Source: UBA7455 sp026713185
Lineage (GTDB): Bacteria > Pseudomonadota > Gammaproteobacteria > Pseudomonadales > Azotimanducaceae
NCBI GenBank assembly: GCA_963665785.1
Contig: OY762456.1
Span: 496,001-560,000, forward strand
Length of the DNA stretch: 64,000 nt
Direction: 5' to 3'
Shown here: piece by piece, positions 44,373 to 53,361 of the stretch
How positions within the stretch are numbered: position 1 is the stretch's first letter
How the letters are laid out: every line of letters starts with the position of its first letter
Program-made: the position numbers and the translations under genes
Notes under the pieces: generated by a model
The model's input: only the letters and a program-made list of their open reading frames with translations
What the model was told of the DNA's origin: nothing
Database searches by the model: none

Positions 44373-45879
44373 CTATTTCTACATCAGTTTTCTGTATTTC
44401 CTTCACCGTGGTAATCAGCCTAACACGGTCCCGAGCACGATCGACGGCATCATCTTTACCACTATAGAAATTGCGCTCAATGGCGTTTTGCAGAGATTGG
44501 AATATCCTGGTACGGCGCATTGCTGGTTTATGCCGACTCTCTAGGGCAAGCAGTTCACGTACCATTTCGTATTGATTCCGATTTTCACCGCACAATTCAC
44601 GTAGTAGTTGCATTTCCTGAGTGCCGAAAACCGTGCCGTCATTGAGTTTACGTCCAGGATATTCTTCGCCGGTGGCATTTCGGTAAATACGTGGGAGGTT
44701 ATCCTCCAGTTCATGTTTTTCCACCACCCAGATGCGGCGAATCTCCTCCATTTCATCCAGTTGAATTAGAGACATATTGCGGACGTAGTGAGGCCCCGTG
44801 CGCTGCACCAAGGCTTGCGTTTCCAGTACCCGATATAACAGGTGCTCTCGAAATTCTTGCTTGTAAGGACCCGGGATTGATTCGTTGTGAAAAAGCTGTA
44901 CCCTACCATTCATACGCCGATAGTCGCGTAGATGACGGTCACCTCCTTCCGGCATCGCGCGAAAATCAATTTCATCTCGAATCTTCACAAGTGGCATCAT
45001 CCATTGTTTTTCTTCATCGTTGTGAATCATGGCCTGCATGGATTTGTCTTTCTCTACCAGTGTACAAACCCAGCAGCCAAAACGACTGTCTCCACAACTC
45101 GGCGTACCGCTGGATACCACTAGGGGACACTCACCACCCTCCGTAGCCCCTTTGTACATATTGAAGAGATCCATGTTGTCCTGCCCCCATGGATTGGGCT
45201 TTTCCAACAGGAAGAGCCAAACATCGTCATTGGCCCAATCTTCAATCGGTGTATAGATGAACGAGTTGGCGAGGTTAGCATTCGGACTTATTTTGGCTCG
45301 TACTCGGCCTTTTTCATGACGTTCCATGGTCTGCGCGCGCATTGCGCTTTCCGCTTTGCGGGTACCAAGAACCAATAGTGTTTCGCCATGTTTGTCCACA
45401 ACTGCGGAAATGAAACGGTGCGCAGGACGAATTTTTAACCGTTCAGTACACCAACGAAATTTCTGGCGCGGCGCAGCATACCCCCGACCAATTAGGTTAA
45501 CCCAAAAGCTATCAGACAATTCTGGTGTCAAGCGATGCGACGTGATGGGCAGTCCGTGCGTCTTGGCAGCATTTTGCAACTTGTCCAGGGAATTACCCAC
45601 CCAGGCGGCAACTATCGGGTTTTCCACAAGCGTGTCCGTGCTGATAACGTGAACAGGTTTATGTGCCCTTTGTGCACCAATGCGTTGCAATGCATACCAG
45701 ACCAGTTGTAGGGTCGCGGTCGAGTCCTTGCCGCCGCTGTATCCAATTGTCCAAGGGATATCGTCAGCAAGATAGACTTCCGCCACTTCCTGCACAATGG
45801 TAGCAACACCCTCCTCAAAATCGCCGCAAACATCAAAATAAGAACAAGGTTTGTTACTGTTTTGTTTCGTAGTCATCAT
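44362..45879 (-). CDS. dndC: DNA sulfur modification protein DndC
   Basis: DndC is the PP-loop ATP pyrophosphatase thought to activate the DNA backbone for sulfur transfer. The PP-loop 'GYSGGKDSTATLQLVWYAL' lies near residues 45-63. Cysteines in 'GGECPLVVSSGTPSCGDSRF' and 'GCWVC' fit the iron-sulfur cluster site. The length (505 residues) is normal. It heads the leftward dndCDE operon, divergent from the DndB-like gene. No dndA cysteine desulfurase is seen here, so a chromosomal IscS-type enzyme probably supplies sulfur, as is known for other dnd loci. Confidence 0.95.
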   Translation of the reverse strand: MMTTKQNSNKPCSYFDVCGDFEEGVATIVQEVAEVYLADDIPWTIGYSGGKDSTATLQLVWYALQRIGAQRAHKPVHVISTDTLVENPIVAAWVGNSLDKLQNAAKTHGLPITSHRLTPELSDSFWVNLIGRGYAAPRQKFRWCTERLKIRPAHRFISAVVDKHGETLLVLGTRKAESAMRAQTMERHEKGRVRAKISPNANLANSFIYTPIEDWANDDVWLFLLEKPNPWGQDNMDLFNMYKGATEGGECPLVVSSGTPSCGDSRFGCWVCTLVEKDKSMQAMIHNDEEKQWMMPLVKIRDEIDFRAMPEGGDRHLRDYRRMNGRVQLFHNESIPGPYKQEFREHLLYRVLETQALVQRTGPHYVRNMSLIQLDEMEEIRRIWVVEKHELEDNLPRIYRNATGEEYPGRKLNDGTVFGTQEMQLLRELCGENRNQYEMVRELLALESRHKPAMRRTRIFQSLQNAIERNFYSGKDDAVDRARDRVRLITTVKEIQKTDVEIDDS

Positions 45880-46437
45880 TATCCTAGTTCATTACATATG
45901 AGACAAATTAAGCAGTCTGTGTGATTTTGATAATACGCCATCGGCTGTCGTTAAGCCACTTACGCTATCAGAGAGATAGGTGTTTTAACTCGTTTGACGC
46001 CTTGACAGTTGTTGGTTAATTGCGTTTATCAGCAGCCTGTCACAGAAATTTACTTTGTTTTGACTTGACAACCATGTCCTGACCCGTGCCGGTCTGGAAG
46101 ACCGAAGATGGCAACCTGGAAGCAATCGACTTCTAGAGGCTATGGCTGTTAAGATAAAGTATGGGACGATGTAGTTCGATGCCAAATTCCAAGGCGTTGT
46201 TTAAGACTTTGGTCTCGCCTGTACTCTTTAACAGCAAGTTGATAGCAAAATTTAAGGAGCAGGCTCAACGTTTAACATGTAAATAATTTCGACACCTGAC
46301 CATTGAACACTTCAAACACATTTTTACAAAGCTGATTTCCAGGTTGGGTTAGTCTAGTTTGATAATACTGGACCTCAAATTTCAATCCTGTTTAGTCGAA
46401 AAGAAATTAAAGGAGTCTAAATTAAAGAAGATTAGTG
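45880..46437. promoter_or_regulatory. Divergent control region between dndC and dndB-like genes
   Basis: These 558 bp separate the two opposed dnd operons and must contain both promoters. DndB is a known repressor of dnd genes in other bacteria, so an operator here is plausible. A TTGACA-like box at about 46063-46068 is the only hexamer I noticed. There is no convincing palindromic operator. An AAAGGAG lies upstream of the dndB-like start, though too far for normal use. Confidence 0.4.
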
Positions 46438-48042
46438 ATGAATAAACTAGATCCAAATCAAATCATCAACGATGTAATACAGATGGATGAGCGAAACCGT
46501 CAAGCACTTTCATTATTACTGGAACAACAACGAGAGAAGGATGGACATCTTTTCGCTCTCAGTACCCGCATGGGGGAAACCTCATCCTATATAGCAACTG
46601 TGACTTTGGGATGGGTTGCGCAAAATGTTCATTTCGCCGGGGACTTACCTATATTCAAGGGCAAAGTAGACAAAGAAACAAGAAAAGTGCCAGTGGATGA
46701 AGACACCATCAGCTACATCCAGCAACGACAACCTGATTGGAGACGGCAACTACCAATGGTTCTTTACCTCGTGGTACGAGGAAATCATAAATTCCCTCCA
46801 CTCCTGGTAGCGGGATATCAGGATTGGGTGTACAACAGCAATTCCGAACAATGGGGATTGGATGAGCGCGCCATGCAAAACAGCCTCACGGCAATGTCGC
46901 TGGAATCCAAAGCCATTTACTACGATTTAGATGTCAAGAATACCCAATACTACGCTTTAGACGGCCAACATCGCCTGATGGCGGTCTTAGGCCTACATGA
47001 ATTATTGACAAGGGGAAAGTTGTTCTCACTAGATGTCGATGGGAAACCAAAACCGAAGAGTTTTATCACTCGTGAGGCTGTTATCAAACAAATACAACAG
47101 GAAAGCGGTGAAGACGAGGATAATATCCACAACCGGCTACAGAGACTGATGTCTGAACGTATTGGTATTGAGATTATTCCTGCCGTTGCTAATGGAGAAA
47201 CATATAAGGACGCCCTTTTTCGGTTACGAGGCACTTTTGTCGACGTTAATGAAAAAGCCAAAAAGCTTACGGAAGGTGAACTTATCATTCTGGACGAAAC
47301 TGAGGGATTCAGGGTAGTTGCCAGAAATATCATGGTGTTGCATGACTTACTCAAAGATAAAATTGAACTAATAAAAAGTCAACTTTCCGAGTCATCAGAA
47401 TGCTACACTACACTGAAAACTCTCGTAGAAATCGCGAGAAATTATCTTGGCGCCAAGGCAGAGTTTTCCCCTTGGAAAAATCCTATGCTTGGTAGTAAAA
47501 ATCTTGGGTTTATGCGGCCTGCTGAAACCGAACTTTCTAAAGGCACATTCAAACTGAACAGTTATTTTGATGCTTTGAAACAGTTGCCATCACATACGCG
47601 GTTCATCCAGGGTAAACCAGCTGGTGACATCAGGAAGAAAGATGGGGAGGATAACATACTCTTTCGTCCCATAGCCCAATTAGCTCTTGCTGAGGCAGTA
47701 GCAACTCTTGAAGGAAAGAACGGGATGTCTTTGGAGAGTATCATGAAAGAACTGGCTCGCCGAGAAGAGTCTGGTCAACTGAAACTACGAGATCGTATGG
47801 CACCCTGGTACGGGGTACTGTGCGACCTTAGTGGGAAAATGCGCCGGAGAAAGGAAGACCGATTTCTTTGTACTCGACTTTTTCGCTACCTGCTAGGGGG
47901 AGGAATAGCGGATGACGAGGAGCGTGAAGATCTCCGGAAGAAATTTGTAGAAGCGCGGCGTATTGATGCCAATGTTGCAGTAAATATGGAAGGAACAATT
48001 GTTAGTGAAAATGAAGTCCAGTTGCCCAGCCCATGGCGATGA
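46438..48042 (+). CDS. dndB: DndB-like DGQHR-domain protein
   Basis: The 534-residue protein carries the diagnostic 'YYALDGQHRLMAV' near residue 175, with 'ATVTLGWVAQNVHFAGDLP' and a later 'FVDVNEKAKKLTEGE', typical of DGQHR/DndB proteins. DndB binds DNA, represses dnd transcription and affects which sites are modified. It is longer than typical DndB (about 370 residues), the extra part being C-terminal. It runs opposite to dndCDE. The second ATG is preferred over the preceding GTG. The RelA/SpoT-like gene begins 4 bp downstream. Confidence 0.85.
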   Translation: MNKLDPNQIINDVIQMDERNRQALSLLLEQQREKDGHLFALSTRMGETSSYIATVTLGWVAQNVHFAGDLPIFKGKVDKETRKVPVDEDTISYIQQRQPDWRRQLPMVLYLVVRGNHKFPPLLVAGYQDWVYNSNSEQWGLDERAMQNSLTAMSLESKAIYYDLDVKNTQYYALDGQHRLMAVLGLHELLTRGKLFSLDVDGKPKPKSFITREAVIKQIQQESGEDEDNIHNRLQRLMSERIGIEIIPAVANGETYKDALFRLRGTFVDVNEKAKKLTEGELIILDETEGFRVVARNIMVLHDLLKDKIELIKSQLSESSECYTTLKTLVEIARNYLGAKAEFSPWKNPMLGSKNLGFMRPAETELSKGTFKLNSYFDALKQLPSHTRFIQGKPAGDIRKKDGEDNILFRPIAQLALAEAVATLEGKNGMSLESIMKELARREESGQLKLRDRMAPWYGVLCDLSGKMRRRKEDRFLCTRLFRYLLGGGIADDEEREDLRKKFVEARRIDANVAVNMEGTIVSENEVQLPSPWR

Positions 48043-48045
48043 CAG

Positions 48046-48999
48046 ATGACATTGGCATCAGTTTCGCTTTGTCCTGCACCAACACAGGATTCTAATATAG
48101 AATTCCAATCATTAGGAGCCATTGACCGTATGGGGACCGCCTTTTGTGCGGCAGCTCAAGATTTAGCAAAGATTAAGGCGGTACAACAATACCGCGCGTT
48201 CAGAATGCGTTGTTTGAAAACAACGTTAAGCATAGTGGAGGCGGCCAGTATACCATCTCGTGCTTTAGTCAGCATTCGTCTGAAACGCTTGGACAGCATC
48301 CGACGCAAAATAAATCGTGAAGATAATCAAGTCAGCCTGGGCTCTATGGATGACGTTATCGGTGTCCGGATCATTTGTTCGGATTATCAAACAGTCGGGG
48401 ATTTAGGTACACGCATACAATCATTGCCAGATTTTTATCGACTGAAAGACTATACTAGCAAACCACATCCAGCGAATACTGGTTATCGCTCCGTACATCA
48501 TATTATTCGATTTAAGCAACCCCTGACGGAGACAAAAAATATTGACGTCCGGTTCGAGATACAAGTAAGAAGTTACTATCAGCATCAATGGGCAATCTGG
48601 TCGGAACTTCAGGGCGAGGCAGTCAAGGTGGGCAGTGGTTCAGAAGAGATTAAAGCTGATTTGCGTGATCTGTCCAATCGTATCGCCCACTGGGAAGAAA
48701 GGAATCCTCGGAAAATTCAATATAAGCTTCCAGAATACACTGGCGGGGAAGATATTGTTGTAGCCTGGAGACAAATAAATGCCGAACCTACATGTTATTT
48801 TTTTCATAATAATGTTGACAACACAGTACAGTGGCTAAATTACATGGAAACCAATAATCCTGCCGAAAGGAACTATGCGCTTTTACTTGTAGGCGTGACA
48901 TCGCTGGGTGATGCGAGAAAAGTTCTAAGTCTGACGCATCCACTGTATGTTGCGAATCGAATCATTGCGCCGAAATACTGGATGCCTGTCGGTTCCTGA
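48046..48999 (+). CDS. RelA/SpoT-type nucleotide synthetase domain protein
   Basis: The 317-residue protein has the (p)ppGpp-synthetase core. Visible parts are 'VSIRLKRLDSIRRKI' (ATP-binding basic helix), 'SMDDVIGVRIICSD' (catalytic Asp loop), 'HPANTGYRSVHHIIRF' (substrate motif) and 'VRFEIQVRSYYQHQWAIWSE' (catalytic Glu). There is no hydrolase, TGS or ACT domain, so it resembles a small alarmone synthetase or a toxic relative. The C-terminal third is unfamiliar. It is coupled to the DndB-like gene (4-bp gap), suggesting a nucleotide signal or growth-arrest arm of the Dnd system. This is an inference. Confidence 0.85.
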   Translation: MTLASVSLCPAPTQDSNIEFQSLGAIDRMGTAFCAAAQDLAKIKAVQQYRAFRMRCLKTTLSIVEAASIPSRALVSIRLKRLDSIRRKINREDNQVSLGSMDDVIGVRIICSDYQTVGDLGTRIQSLPDFYRLKDYTSKPHPANTGYRSVHHIIRFKQPLTETKNIDVRFEIQVRSYYQHQWAIWSELQGEAVKVGSGSEEIKADLRDLSNRIAHWEERNPRKIQYKLPEYTGGEDIVVAWRQINAEPTCYFFHNNVDNTVQWLNYMETNNPAERNYALLLVGVTSLGDARKVLSLTHPLYVANRIIAPKYWMPVGS

Positions 49000-49417
49000 T
49001 CCTTATCGTGGTCATCGCATATTGTTTACCGTGAGTATGGAGTTGTAAGATTCAAGTAAAATCACAGGTGAATCCTGCGGACCAACGACAGTAATTATCG
49101 AGCAGTTGCTGTTGAGCGTTCCCGGGGTTATTGGTTGACCAGTCTGGTTTCAACAAGATCTGGCCGCAAGCAAGGCTCGTGCTGTTTCCTCACAAAACAG
49201 GCAGCGCCTGATCATCGTTGTTCTGATAGAATTGGTTGAGTAGCCCGTTGTCATCCATTTTTTATTCTGCGTTACTGCATGTATGTCTTGATGTCGTTTT
49301 GAAGCTGGGATTTATTCCCTCTGATATTTTGGGTCAGAGTAAAGCGCCAGAGTAATTTTTTGCAAAAATCTCTCTGGCGCTTTACTCTGACCCCAGAATT
49401 TCTTGAGAAAAGAAAAT
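49000..49417. other. 418-bp intergenic region closing the Dnd island
   Basis: Apart from the inverted repeat at 49331-49393, I see nothing recognisable here. There is no tRNA or integrase that would mark an island end. Confidence 0.45.
49331..49393. repeat. Long perfect inverted repeat (REP-like)
   Basis: A 22-bp arm beginning GGGTCAGAGTAAAGCGCC (49331-49352) is repeated as its exact complement at 49372-49393. The loop is itself self-complementary (ATTTTTTGCAAAAAT), so the whole forms one long hairpin. It resembles intergenic REP-type repeats. It stands 24 bp before the VOC gene. Confidence 0.85.
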
Positions 49418-49942
49418 ATGAAACTTAGTTGGTCACACGCAGTCCTGAATGTGAAAGACGAGGACAAGATTCTGGATTTCTACACCGGGATACTCGGTTT
49501 CACCGTCAGCGACAGAGGTCAACTGGCAGAGAATGCACCCGATATTATCTTCATGAGCCAGGACCCGGAAGAACATCACCAACTCGCGGTTTTAGTCAAG
49601 CGAGAGGACGAGGGTCCATCCAATTCACTGAATCACATGGCTTTTCGAGTTGAGTCTTTCGACGATGTTAAAACATTAAACAGTAAACTCACTTCAGCCG
49701 GTGTCGACATCCTGCCGATATCCCATGGTAATACGCTTTCTCTCTATTTCAGCGATCCGGAAGGCAATGGTCTTGAGGTCTTCTGGGACACGCCCTGGCA
49801 TGTATCCCAACCCAGTGGAGTTGTCTGGGACACCAGCCTTGACCAGGAACAGGCACTGGCATGGGTGGAAGAGACCTTCGGTAACAGGCCCTCATTCAGG
49901 AAGCGCGAAGATGCGGATGGTGATTTTGTCAACAGACGATGA
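49418..49942 (+). CDS. VOC family (glyoxalase/bleomycin-resistance-like) protein
   Basis: This 174-residue protein starts 'MKLSWSHAVLNVKDEDKILD' and has the paired beta-alpha-beta-beta-beta modules of the vicinal oxygen chelate fold. Candidate metal ligands are His in the first strand, His in 'SLNHMAFRVESFDD' and Glu in 'SDPEGNGLEVFWD'. This fits dioxygenase- or lyase-type members, and the substrate is unknown. The ATG at 49418 is preferred to an upstream TTG. Confidence 0.88.
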   Translation: MKLSWSHAVLNVKDEDKILDFYTGILGFTVSDRGQLAENAPDIIFMSQDPEEHHQLAVLVKREDEGPSNSLNHMAFRVESFDDVKTLNSKLTSAGVDILPISHGNTLSLYFSDPEGNGLEVFWDTPWHVSQPSGVVWDTSLDQEQALAWVEETFGNRPSFRKREDADGDFVNRR

Positions 49943-50041
49943 CATGGACAACCACTCCCGATGAATCCTCCTGGGAACCCGATGGATCCTCCTGGAAAAT
50001 TGTTGGCCTTCACTGCTGGATCTGTCAGGTTCGTCAGATAG

Positions 50042-51556
50042 TTAAAGCGCGCTTCCGAATCGTTCACGCAGCACGTTTTTCTGCACCTTGCCCATCGCAT
50101 TGCGCGGCAACTCGTCGATTACTTCCACCCGTTTGGGCACCTTGAAGTTGGCCAGCATCGACCGGCAGTGAGCGGTCACTTCAGCGGCGGTCGGCGCATT
50201 ACCGTCAGGAACGATGACGGCAAGAACCGCCTCGCCAAAGTCAGCATTGGCAATACCGATGACAGCCGACTCTGCGATGCCTGCCATATCATCGATTACC
50301 AGTTCAATCTCTTTTGGGTAAATATTAAGGCCGCCGCTGATGATCATGTCTTTGGTGCGACCGACGATAGAGACATACCCATCCGCGTCTATAATGGCTT
50401 TGTCGCCGGTGTTAAAAAAGCTGTCAGCAGTAAATTCCTCGGCGGTTTTTATTGGCATGCGCCAATAACCAGTGAACACATTCGGGCCTTGTACCTGCAA
50501 GTTGCCTGTCTCGCCTTCCGCCACGCATTGACCGGCATCATCGACCACCCGGGCATTCACACCCGGCAGTGGCGGACCTACGGTACCCGCTCGTCGCTCT
50601 CCATGCAGTGGATTTGAGGTATTCATCCCAGTCTCGGTCATGCCATAACGCTCGAGTATGGTATGTCCAGTGCGGGTTTGAAATTCAACAAACGTTTCTG
50701 ACAGCAGAGGCGCAGAGCCCGACACAAACAGACGCATGTTCGAACAGCATTCCGGCCCGAATTCCGGGTTTGCCAATAGCCGGGTGTAGTAGGTTGGTAC
50801 ACCCATCATCACGGTACAATCCGGCATTGCGGCAATGGCTGCCTTGTCGCTGAAACGACTGTGCCAAACCATGCTTGCGCCACTCATCAACACACAGCCC
50901 AGACCAACAAACAAGCCATGCACGTGATAGAGGGGCAGCATGTGCAGGAGACGGTCAGAGGCGGAAAATCCCCAGCTTGCAACCAGTGTTTCTGCATTAC
51001 TGCGGAGGTTATCATGACTCAACATGATGCCTTTAGGCTGCCCTGTGGTACCCGATGAATAGAGCAAAGCAGCCATGTCTCCTCCCTTACATTGGACCGC
51101 GTCAGCTTCAGCACTTGCGACTGCAGCATGCTGCATCAAGGTACCGGTACCATCGGCATTGAGTGTCGGCAATGCTTTTACACCACCTGCCGGAACTACA
51201 GATTTGATTAATGGGAGTACAGCACTATCGCAAACCACGATGGTCGGTTCTGCATCGGTAAGGAAATAATCGAGTTCCGAAGCCTTATAGGCAATGTTTA
51301 ACGGGTGGTAGACAAGTCCCGCGCGCAGACAGGCCAGATAGAGAAACACATTTTCCACTGATTTTTCGACCTGCACGGTGACCCGGTCGCCACGGACAGC
51401 ACCAAGTTGAAGCAGGCTGTTAGCGAGCCGGGCAGAGACACTGTCTGCTTCTGCGTAAGTTACGCTTCGTCCGTAGGCGTCCAGCAGTAATTGCGTATCG
51501 AGGTCAGTCGGAAAATGCTGCTGGTAATGCGCGTAGAGATTCGCATTGCCGATCAT
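50042..51556 (-). CDS. Acyl-CoA synthetase, malonyl-CoA synthetase (MatB)-like
   Basis: This complete ANL ligase has the P-loop 'LLYSSGTTGQPKGIMLSHDN', 'MLPLYHVHGLFVGLGCVLMS', 'ERYGMTETGMNTSNPLHGER', the hinge 'GDKAIIDADGYVSIVGRTKD' and the catalytic lysine loop 'LPRNAMGKVQKNVLR'. 'TETGMNTSNP' and 'HGERRAGTVGPPLPGV' are typical of malonyl/methylmalonyl-CoA ligases. It lies near CoA-transferase and enoyl-CoA hydratase genes, consistent with acid catabolism. The 504-residue length is normal. Confidence 0.87.
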   Translation of the reverse strand: MIGNANLYAHYQQHFPTDLDTQLLLDAYGRSVTYAEADSVSARLANSLLQLGAVRGDRVTVQVEKSVENVFLYLACLRAGLVYHPLNIAYKASELDYFLTDAEPTIVVCDSAVLPLIKSVVPAGGVKALPTLNADGTGTLMQHAAVASAEADAVQCKGGDMAALLYSSGTTGQPKGIMLSHDNLRSNAETLVASWGFSASDRLLHMLPLYHVHGLFVGLGCVLMSGASMVWHSRFSDKAAIAAMPDCTVMMGVPTYYTRLLANPEFGPECCSNMRLFVSGSAPLLSETFVEFQTRTGHTILERYGMTETGMNTSNPLHGERRAGTVGPPLPGVNARVVDDAGQCVAEGETGNLQVQGPNVFTGYWRMPIKTAEEFTADSFFNTGDKAIIDADGYVSIVGRTKDMIISGGLNIYPKEIELVIDDMAGIAESAVIGIANADFGEAVLAVIVPDGNAPTAAEVTAHCRSMLANFKVPKRVEVIDELPRNAMGKVQKNVLRERFGSAL

Positions 51557-51653
51557 GCCGGTGTCTCCTGTAATCCTTCGACCCGGTAGATTAAACCCGG
51601 TTAACCAGAAACTCCATAAGCTTTCGAAATGCCCGGCGTCCGGTACAAAGTCC

Positions 51654-51682
51654 CGGGGTCAGAGACAAGTGCCAGAGTAAAA
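51654..51682 (+). repeat. Single-arm copy of the GGGTCAGA repeat
   Basis: GGGGTCAGAGACAAGTGCCA followed by GAGTAAAAC resembles one arm of the inverted repeat at 49331-49393, with internal differences. It lies between the ligase and xylulokinase genes. Confidence 0.55.
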
Positions 51683-51773
51683 CCTTCTTGCATTGACCAT
51701 TGTCGGCGTTTTAAATTATTGCCGGTCAAAACAATGCACCCTAACATTGAATGATGACGAATACTGATACGAA

Positions 51774-53255
51774 ATGAACACCGTTCTCGGCATAGACCTG
51801 GGTACACAGGCCCTCAAGGTCATTTTCTATGACTTTGAGAGACGGAACGTTGCCGCCACCGCCAGCGCACCGCTCGAACTGTACCAGGATGATGCGGGAG
51901 TCGCGGAACAACAGTCACTCTGGTGGCTCAACGCTTTGCATGACGCTCTCGCCAGGGTCGACCCGGAGATCCGTTGGTCTGCGCTTGCGCTCTCTGTTTC
52001 CGGACAACAACATGGCTTCGTTGCCCTCGACACGAAAAACAGGGTACTGGCGCCGGTCAAGCTCTGGTGCGACACCTCGACCGGGAAAGAGTGCACCGAA
52101 ATCATGCGCGCATTCGGTGGGCGAAGCGCCTGCATCAAAGAGACTGGCAATCCGATACTGCCTGGCTATACGGCTTCAAAAGTCCTTTGGCTCAAGAAAA
52201 CAAACCCGGAAGCATACCGCAGGATGGATTGCATCCTGTTACCACACGACTATCTGAATCTGTACCTGACGGGTGAACGTTGCATGGAGATGGGCGATGC
52301 CTCAGGAACGGGGTTTCTCGATATCCGGCAACGATGCTGGTCGCAAAAGATGCTTCTGGCGATGGACTCGGAGCGGGACCTGAACGACTGTCTGCCGTCG
52401 TTACTGACTCGTAATGAACCGATAGGCTGCCTGCGACCGGAAGTTGCGGATGACCTGGGTCTGCCCGCTGGAATCCCGGTAGGCATCGGCGGCGGTGACA
52501 ATATGATGGGCGCCATCGGTACCGGTAATGTACGCCCGGGAAACATGACGATGAGTCTTGGGACTTCCGGAACAGTCTATGCCTGTGCGGAACAGCCTGT
52601 CATCGATCCAAAGGGGGATATCGCCGCATTCTGTTCTTCAACCGGCGGCTGGTTGCCCCTGCTTTGCACAATGAATTGCACAGTCACGACGGAGCTTCTG
52701 CGCGACCTGCTCAGTACTGATATTGCCGGTTTAGAAACAATGATATCGTCTACTCCTCGTGGCGCCCAAGGCGTGATGACACTACCGTTTTTCAACGGAG
52801 AACGAACGCCAAACCTGCCAGATGCAAGGGGCTGCATCATCGGTCTCAGCAGTCACAATACGAAACCCGGCAACCTGTTACGTTCGGCTGTCGAAGGCGC
52901 CACATTTGCACTCAAGTATGGCATCGACCAGCTCACTGGCCTGGGTGTCGACGCGACTGAGATCGTACTGACGGGTGGTGGCATGAACAGCGACACATGG
53001 CGCCAGATAGTCGCCGAAATTTGCGCCCTCCCCGTCACAGTCTACCAACAGGATGAAGGTGCAGCCTTTGGCGCTGCCCTGCAGGCGTTACAGTTGATTG
53101 ATGGACACACAAGCATTGTGGAACTTGTCGATACCCATCTTGAACGGGACGAAAAGCGCTGTACCGAGCCCAGTGAAAGTGCCGTCAGGAATTACCAGGA
53201 GGTGTACGAAGAATATCGAAGAGCCGTGGCAACCATATCAACACTGTATGCCTGA
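51774..53255 (+). CDS. xylB: Xylulokinase
   Basis: This FGGY-family sugar kinase phosphorylates D-xylulose to xylulose 5-phosphate. The N-terminal 'VLGIDLGTQALKVIFYDF' phosphate loop, 'ALSVSGQQHGFVALD', 'GGGDNMMGAIGTG' and the C-terminal 'VLTGGGMNSDTWRQIVAEI' are all present. The length (493 residues) is normal. XylB assignment over related kinases rests on the SGQQHG and 'KLWCDTST' segments. No xylose isomerase gene is adjacent. Confidence 0.88.
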   Translation: MNTVLGIDLGTQALKVIFYDFERRNVAATASAPLELYQDDAGVAEQQSLWWLNALHDALARVDPEIRWSALALSVSGQQHGFVALDTKNRVLAPVKLWCDTSTGKECTEIMRAFGGRSACIKETGNPILPGYTASKVLWLKKTNPEAYRRMDCILLPHDYLNLYLTGERCMEMGDASGTGFLDIRQRCWSQKMLLAMDSERDLNDCLPSLLTRNEPIGCLRPEVADDLGLPAGIPVGIGGGDNMMGAIGTGNVRPGNMTMSLGTSGTVYACAEQPVIDPKGDIAAFCSSTGGWLPLLCTMNCTVTTELLRDLLSTDIAGLETMISSTPRGAQGVMTLPFFNGERTPNLPDARGCIIGLSSHNTKPGNLLRSAVEGATFALKYGIDQLTGLGVDATEIVLTGGGMNSDTWRQIVAEICALPVTVYQQDEGAAFGAALQALQLIDGHTSIVELVDTHLERDEKRCTEPSESAVRNYQEVYEEYRRAVATISTLYA

Positions 53256-53361
53256 AATTCATTTAGCGAGGAAAGGACAAAGTTGTGACACATCATTGTC
53301 ATTGTCCGCTACGACAAGGATGGCCACGTCATTGGAATTGATATCACCGATTCCATGAAGC

